Positions 60,222-64,000 of a stretch of DNA of 64,000 nucleotides are shown here, one piece after another. The notes under the pieces were generated by a model, which was not told the DNA's origin, did not search any database, and saw only the letters and a program-made list of their open reading frames with translations. Made by a program: the position numbers and the translations under genes. Source of the DNA: Fervidicoccus fontis Kam940 (GTDB lineage Archaea > Thermoproteota > Thermoprotei_A > Sulfolobales > Fervidicoccaceae); assembly GCF_000258425.1 (NCBI RefSeq), contig NC_017461.1:682001-746000 (forward strand), written 5' to 3'. Position 1 is the stretch's first letter, and every line of letters begins with the position of its first letter.

Positions 60222-60848
60222 TTGAAAGAAAAGCTTAAAGAAATAATTAGTGAAATAAGAGGCTATTTGGATGAAAGAGACATGGAAAGGGAGAAGCTAA
60301 TAGTCATTTCAAGAGATGTCATAAGATTATCAGGCAATGCTATAGTATTAATCGAAAAAGGAGACTTTAAAGGTGCTGAAGAAAACATAAACAAAATGAA
60401 GGAGCTAGTAGAAGTTTTTCTTTCGGAACTCAAGAATTTTCCCGAGCTGTATTACTCTGGTATAGCCTACAACATGTTAACGGAATATGCCGAAGCCATC
60501 CTGCTTTTTCATATTATGAACGAAAATAACATTATTAGTTATAAAGAAATGAATATATCCCCTGTCCCTTACCTCCTCGGGCTTGGAGATGTAATTGGTG
60601 AGATTAGAAGGGTCATTATTGATATGATTAGAAAAGAGGACTTCGAAAACGCATGGAAGCTGTTTGAAATTATGGAAGAAGTATTTTTCCAGCTGAGTAA
60701 TATGGATTATCCTGATGCACTAGTGCCTGGATTAAGGCATAAGGTTGATACTGCGAGAAGGCTTATTGACGATACAAAGTATTTTCTTATAGACATGGAA
60801 AGTAGACATTTTTTGAAGAAAAGCTTGAGCATTCATATCGAAGAGTAA
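60222..60848 (+). CDS. Translin-family nucleic-acid-binding protein
   Basis: A 208-residue all-helical archaeal translin. Distinctive parts: ELYYSGIAYNMLTEYAEAILLFHIMNENNI (about 81-110), SPVPYLLGLGDVIGEIRRVIIDMI (about 118-141), and NMDYPDALVPGLRHKVDTARRLIDDTKY near the C-terminus. The last segments carry the DYPDA and PGLR motifs of the family. Eukaryotic translin binds single-stranded RNA/DNA and with TRAX degrades RNA; an Archaeoglobus homologue has RNase activity. It starts at TTG 60222 with GGTAATGA upstream. It is followed by a convergent tRNA gene. Confidence 0.88.
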   Translation: MKEKLKEIISEIRGYLDERDMEREKLIVISRDVIRLSGNAIVLIEKGDFKGAEENINKMKELVEVFLSELKNFPELYYSGIAYNMLTEYAEAILLFHIMNENNIISYKEMNISPVPYLLGLGDVIGEIRRVIIDMIRKEDFENAWKLFEIMEEVFFQLSNMDYPDALVPGLRHKVDTARRLIDDTKYFLIDMESRHFLKKSLSIHIEE

Positions 60849-60856
60849 AAGGTAAA

Positions 60857-60931
60857 TGGGCCCGGAGGGATTTGAACCCTCGACCACCCGGTTATGAGCC
60901 GGGCGCTCTGACCGGGCTGAGCTACGGGCCC
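60857..60931 (-). tRNA. tRNA with CAU anticodon (elongator Met or Ile2)
   Basis: A 75-nt cloverleaf on the minus strand: acceptor GGGCCCG/CGGGCCC with discriminator A, D arm GCTC-AGCCCGGTCA-GAGC, anticodon arm CCCGG-CTCATAA-CCGGG, T arm GAGGG-TTCAAAT-CCCTC. CCA is not encoded and there is no intron. It is not an initiator by its stem (it lacks the full three-GC initiator pattern context). It could be elongator tRNA-Met or the tRNA-Ile2 whose C34 is modified to agmatidine to read AUA. Confidence 0.9.
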
Positions 60932-61105
60932 TCTATTTTATATTAAATTTTTCTTAGGATTAATAAAAGTTTTTAGTTTTTAGCATTTTATAAGACAGTG
61001 TTTGAAATTTTGGAAAAAACTATATAAAAATTTTTGTATGATCTAAATTATTAATAAAATTTAATAATAAGATTTTTTAAAGCAATAAATTGCTAGTGAT
61101 AATAG

Positions 61106-61552
61106 ATGGAAGAAAAAGTCAAGATTGGAATTATAATATGTGATAGATATAAAAACTGTGCAGGAGGAAAGTGCTTTAGGGCTCTTAGAGAAAGAGTAGG
61201 AGGATTTAGTATTTACAAGGACAAAGAAGTCGAAGTTGTGGGGTACACAACCTGTGGAGGCTGTCCAGGTGGGAACATTGAATATGCTCCGGAGGAAATG
61301 AAAAAGAATGGAGCAACAGTAATTCATTTTGCTACTGGGATGGTTGTAGGTTATCCTCCATGTCCATATATTCAATATTTTAAAAAGTATATCGAAGAAA
61401 AGTATAACATGAAAGTAGTAATAGGAACACATCCTATTCCAGAAAAATATTATACCGTTCATCAGAAGCTAGGTTCATGGAATTCTCCTGAATGGCAAGA
61501 AATGATAAAGCTCGTAGTAACCGATGAAAAGACAAGACGTGCATATGATTGA
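61106..61552 (+). CDS. CGGC-domain metal-binding protein
   Basis: A 148-residue protein of the CGGC family. IIICDRYKNCAGGKCFRAL (Cys12, Cys18, Cys23) opens the domain, followed by EVVGYTTCGGCPGGNIEYAPEEM with the name-giving CGGC, and FATGMVVGYPPCPY. Conserved histidines follow (GTHPIPEKYY). The many Cys suggest a metal or sulfur role, but the function is unknown. It starts at ATG 61106. Anaerobic archaea and bacteria commonly carry it near redox genes; here it stands alone between two convergent tRNA genes. Confidence 0.8.
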   Translation: MEEKVKIGIIICDRYKNCAGGKCFRALRERVGGFSIYKDKEVEVVGYTTCGGCPGGNIEYAPEEMKKNGATVIHFATGMVVGYPPCPYIQYFKKYIEEKYNMKVVIGTHPIPEKYYTVHQKLGSWNSPEWQEMIKLVVTDEKTRRAYD

Positions 61553-61964
61553 AATATTTAAATTTTAAATCTTTTAAAAATATTTTGAAGCTATTTGAGC
61601 TTAGTGAAGGTATAGAGGAACGCACAGCCTACAATGAGATCAATAGAGCATTTAAAGAAATGAAGTTGATAGGCAATTAGAAGAAGATGATGACAGGAGA
61701 ATTTTGATCGGATGAAGGGGTTGTTATTACCCAATGCTTGAGAGCAAAGCTAAAAACAAACAGTATAGTAGCATTATATCATATATTTATATACTTAAGA
61801 TCCCGCATAAATCCATGCGAGGGTTATAACTCAATAGGTAATAGCTCGTTTTATCTCGCACAAAAAGTTAAGGGCAAATACTATCTGCATATTAAGGAAT
61901 TTATCTTGGCAATGAGAGGAAGAAGCCCCTCTATATAGCTTCCCACGATAATATAGAGGAGAAG
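61553..61964. other. Gap with decayed coding fragments and a hairpin
   Basis: About 410 bp. Two short readable segments, LKLFELSEGIEERTAYNEI (about 61587-61643) and FYLAQKVKGKYYLHIKEF (about 61850-61903), look like decayed protein but match nothing I recognise. CCTCTATAT (61928-61936) pairs perfectly with ATATAGAGG (61951-61959). The resulting hairpin lies just beyond the 3' end of tRNA-Val and could mark its processing or termination. Confidence 0.35.
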
Positions 61965-62038
61965 TGGGCCCGCTGGGAGTCGAACCCAGGACCTCCGCCT
62001 TGTAAGGGCGGCGTCCTAACCAGCTAGACGACGGGCCC
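61965..62038 (-). tRNA. tRNA-Val (anticodon UAC)
   Basis: A 74-nt cloverleaf on the minus strand: acceptor GGGCCCG/CGGGCCC with discriminator A, D arm GTCT...GGAC, anticodon arm CCGCC-CTTACAA-GGCGG giving TAC, T arm CTGGG-TTCGACT-CCCAG. No intron and no encoded CCA. It reads GUA and, by wobble, GUG valine codons. Confidence 0.95.
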
Positions 62039-62242
62039 GCTTAAGAGCAAAAAATTATTTTTATTAATAGGAATTAAAACTTTTTTCATTTTTAAATATA
62101 TACTTTTTATAATAATGCTGGTATTTTTCAAGTAATTACATATAATTACATAGCAAAATATTTTCTCTTCAGATAGAAGGATTACTAACAAAAAAAATAC
62201 TTTTGTATAATGTTTAAATGTTTTTAATTAAACAAAACGATA

Positions 62243-63280
62243 TTATTCAAAAATATACCCTATAATATTGTCTTTGTAGCTTTTAACAGTATTCTCATAT
62301 ATATCTTTAAGTTTCGAAACTTCTTCTTTATTTGCAATATTTTTCAGAGAAAAGCATTCATATGTCTCCCATTTAACGTGTGTGTATTTTAAGTTATGCT
62401 TTTCTGCTAAATATCTCAAAGTTAAACCTATATCACCTTTTCCACTAGAAATCATTTTTATAATTTCATCATCGGTTTGATATTCGCTTTCATAACCTAC
62501 AACTTTCTCAACTTCCTTGTTTAGATGCTTCGCCTCTTCCTTTAGTAATAAATCAAGAAGATCTCTCGTTCCTGAACCTCTATTTCTGTTAATTAATTTT
62601 AATTCTCCATTTAGTAACTTATGTATTATGTCTTTGAGTTCCATATGAGGAAGGTCACGTCTATATGCAAAAACCAGCTCTCTCTTAAATGAAATTATTT
62701 TTTCTACTCTATCTTTTAACCAGAATCTTTCAATGAAAGACTTGTTGTAATCATCGGTAATGGGATCATAGAGATGCATGCATGCGATATCAGCTTTTTC
62801 TAATGCAAGCATTGCAAGGGAGAGACCAGATCCTATTATCAGATCATCTATTTTACAACCTTTTTTAATGGCATTATTAACTACAATGTCCATTATATAG
62901 TCGCTACTTCTTGCCATAGTTAGCTGAGAATTTATAGATATTGAAATATATTGGGATAAAGGTCCTATATTTTTGTTGATATATGCAAGAGCACTCTCGT
63001 ACATAGAAACAAGCTTCTTTCCGAAATCTGTTAGCTTTGTTTTCCCTCCTCTTTTCCCTCCTTTTTGGGTTATTACTACTTTTTTACCAGTTACTCTCTC
63101 TATTCTAACTATAAGCTCCCAGACTCTAGAGTATGGGATACCGAGTTTTTTTGATACAGAGATCATAGATTCTTCTCTTTCGATAGCTTTGAGTATATCT
63201 GCTCCGTTACTATCAAGAATGCTTTCTCCTCTGAATATGAGAATCGGTTCGAATTTTATTTTTATTTCATTTTCTTCCAT
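62243..63280 (-). CDS. ModE-type winged-helix regulator fused to binding-protein domain
   Basis: A 345-residue one-component regulator. The N-terminal 100 residues match the ModE DNA-binding domain: FRGESILDSNGADILKAIEREESMISVSKKLGIPYSRVWELI, then a wing GGKRGGKTKLTDFGKKLV. Residues from about 115 on form a type II periplasmic-binding-like domain with IIGSGLSLAMLALEKADIACMHLYDP, LINRNRGSGTRDLLDLLL and MISSGKGDIGLTLR, as in the PBP domains found with molybdate or tungstate regulators and MoeA. It would sense oxyanion or cofactor precursor. No molybdate transporter is in the window. It starts at ATG 63280. Confidence 0.85.
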   Translation of the reverse strand: MEENEIKIKFEPILIFRGESILDSNGADILKAIEREESMISVSKKLGIPYSRVWELIVRIERVTGKKVVITQKGGKRGGKTKLTDFGKKLVSMYESALAYINKNIGPLSQYISISINSQLTMARSSDYIMDIVVNNAIKKGCKIDDLIIGSGLSLAMLALEKADIACMHLYDPITDDYNKSFIERFWLKDRVEKIISFKRELVFAYRRDLPHMELKDIIHKLLNGELKLINRNRGSGTRDLLDLLLKEEAKHLNKEVEKVVGYESEYQTDDEIIKMISSGKGDIGLTLRYLAEKHNLKYTHVKWETYECFSLKNIANKEEVSKLKDIYENTVKSYKDNIIGYIFE

Positions 63281-63456
63281 AGTTTTAGCCTTATAGCTTT
63301 AAATTCTCTGCTTTATATATACCATTTTATAAAGTAAGCTATAAATGTTTGACGAAAAATATAACCGCTTTTTATTAGAAAGCTATTGATTTCTTTATTT
63401 GTACATTATCAATATTATTTAGCACTGATTTATTTGATGAAAAATTTTTATTATGA

Positions 63457-64000
63457 TTATGAAGGAAACAACGAATATTTCCTGACTTTTTTATTTTTTC
63501 TCATTTCAAAAAACGAAATAACAATTCCTTCAGCTTCTAAACTTTCTAAAGCTTTATAGATCCCACGAAGAGTGTATTTTTCCTTAAGCTCCCTCCAGAT
63601 CTCATAAGCGGTCATCCCTTTTTTACCTTCCAAAGCTTTTGCTATATCTTTTTTAATATCATTCCAAAAGCTTTGGGAACCTCTCAGGTTTACTCCTTTA
63701 GACTCTCCTGTTACTATTACTATACCTTCTCCAAGCTTCATAGCTAAAGCTACGCCTAGTGCAGATACTAACTTTACTTTTACTCCTTTTCTGGTGAGTT
63801 CAATAAAATTGTCTATAAGCTCATTTAGTTTGATCTTTTCAATTTGAATTCCTTCAATATTTTTTAGATAGGAAGGATAGTTATCTTCAAGGACTGCTGC
63901 AATGATCTTAAAATTCGTTTCAAAGTTTGCTTTCTCTAAATCCTTTATCCCTTTCCATATAGATAAAGCGAGGACTCCCGATTCACTTGGCACGAGAATT
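63457..64000 (-). CDS. Partial gene with winged-helix C-terminus
   Basis: At least 180 residues, still open at the right edge (ILVPSESGVL at the edge), so the true start may lie outside; GTG 63993 is only a nominal one. The first 110 residues look like a Rossmann-type alpha/beta domain (FKIIAAVLEDNY, VKVKLVSALGVALAMKLGEGIVIVTG). The C-terminal 65 residues form a winged helix: MTAYEIWRELKEKYTLRGIYKALESLEAEGIVISF. The order, Rossmann-like domain then wHTH, resembles CARF-type or other ligand-sensing regulators, but no diagnostic motif is in view. Confidence 0.5.
   Translation of the reverse strand, partial: ILVPSESGVLALSIWKGIKDLEKANFETNFKIIAAVLEDNYPSYLKNIEGIQIEKIKLNELIDNFIELTRKGVKVKLVSALGVALAMKLGEGIVIVTGESKGVNLRGSQSFWNDIKKDIAKALEGKKGMTAYEIWRELKEKYTLRGIYKALESLEAEGIVISFFEMRKNKKVRKYSLFPS

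Noticed and set aside
15926-62038. Introns in the three tRNA genes
   Set aside because: All three fold into standard cloverleaves with continuous anticodon arms, so no bulge-helix-bulge intron is needed.
1-64000. CRISPR array or prophage
   Set aside because: I saw no regularly spaced 24-37-bp repeats and no run of phage-type genes. The only repeats are the relic family, the IS605-like element and the 119-bp duplication.

Overview
This AT-rich window comes from a thermophilic archaeon, almost certainly a crenarchaeote (Thermoprotei). The evidence is Alba, ribosomal protein eS25, RadA, archaeal XPB, both topoisomerase VI subunits, deoxyhypusine synthase, archaeal GlyRS, a free-standing ThrRS editing protein, archaeal tRNA-splicing endonuclease and tRNAs without encoded CCA. 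Many starts are TTG or GTG preceded by GGTGA/GAGGTGG Shine-Dalgarno motifs. The mix of glutamate dehydrogenase, an ADP-forming acyl-CoA synthetase subunit and several peptidases fits a peptide/amino-acid fermenter. A Fervidicoccus-, Acidilobales- or Desulfurococcales-like organism is possible, but the genus cannot be settled from the sequence alone.

Layout. 1-5.9 kb: cysS (partial), alba, a short IS200/IS605-like non-autonomous element, a CaCA-type exchanger, gdhA, and a secreted thioredoxin-CcdA fusion. 6-16 kb: methyltransferase, glutaredoxin, nadE-tatD, acyl-CoA synthetase alpha, Xaa-Pro peptidase, a perfect 119-bp tandem duplication, two small winged-helix genes (one is eS25), a phosphoesterase, a Sir2-like protein, DUF1512 and tRNA-Leu. 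16-22 kb: an iron-type ABC transporter operon with ubiX. 23-36 kb is the information-processing core: XPB with a coupled small upstream gene, an Mrp ATPase, a 49-residue zinc ribbon, topoisomerase VI (top6B-top6A), and dhs, rtcB and radA. RtcB carries a 467-residue LAGLIDADG intein and RadA a 171-residue mini-intein, each inserted at the active site.

36-47 kb: a DMT transporter, NMN adenylyltransferase plus SAM hydrolase, a SecB-like(?) protein with the trans-editing ThrRS, a candidate C/D box sRNA, a UbiA prenyltransferase, sufCBD, and deoC between two zinc-finger genes. 47-53 kb: GlyRS, small conserved archaeal proteins, a PhoU-like protein, tRNA endonuclease, a Cys-rich protein and an E1-like enzyme. 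53-64 kb: a hot-dog thioesterase, M28 and M55 peptidases, threonine dehydratase, SAH hydrolase, an ornithine cyclodeaminase-like enzyme, translin, tRNA(CAU), a CGGC protein, tRNA-Val, a ModE-PBP regulator and a partial gene.

Mobile DNA is light. There is one IS200/IS605-like remnant with an omegaRNA-like RNA and no tnpB. There is also a three-copy relic repeat that encodes a broken transposase-like fragment; two copies share the same internal lesion. No CRISPR array, rRNA or prophage was seen. The most unusual items are the two active-site inteins in neighbouring genes, the orphan omegaRNA-like element, the stand-alone editing ThrRS with its operon partner, the uncharacterised XPB partner gene and the Mrp protein lacking its cluster-binding CxxC.
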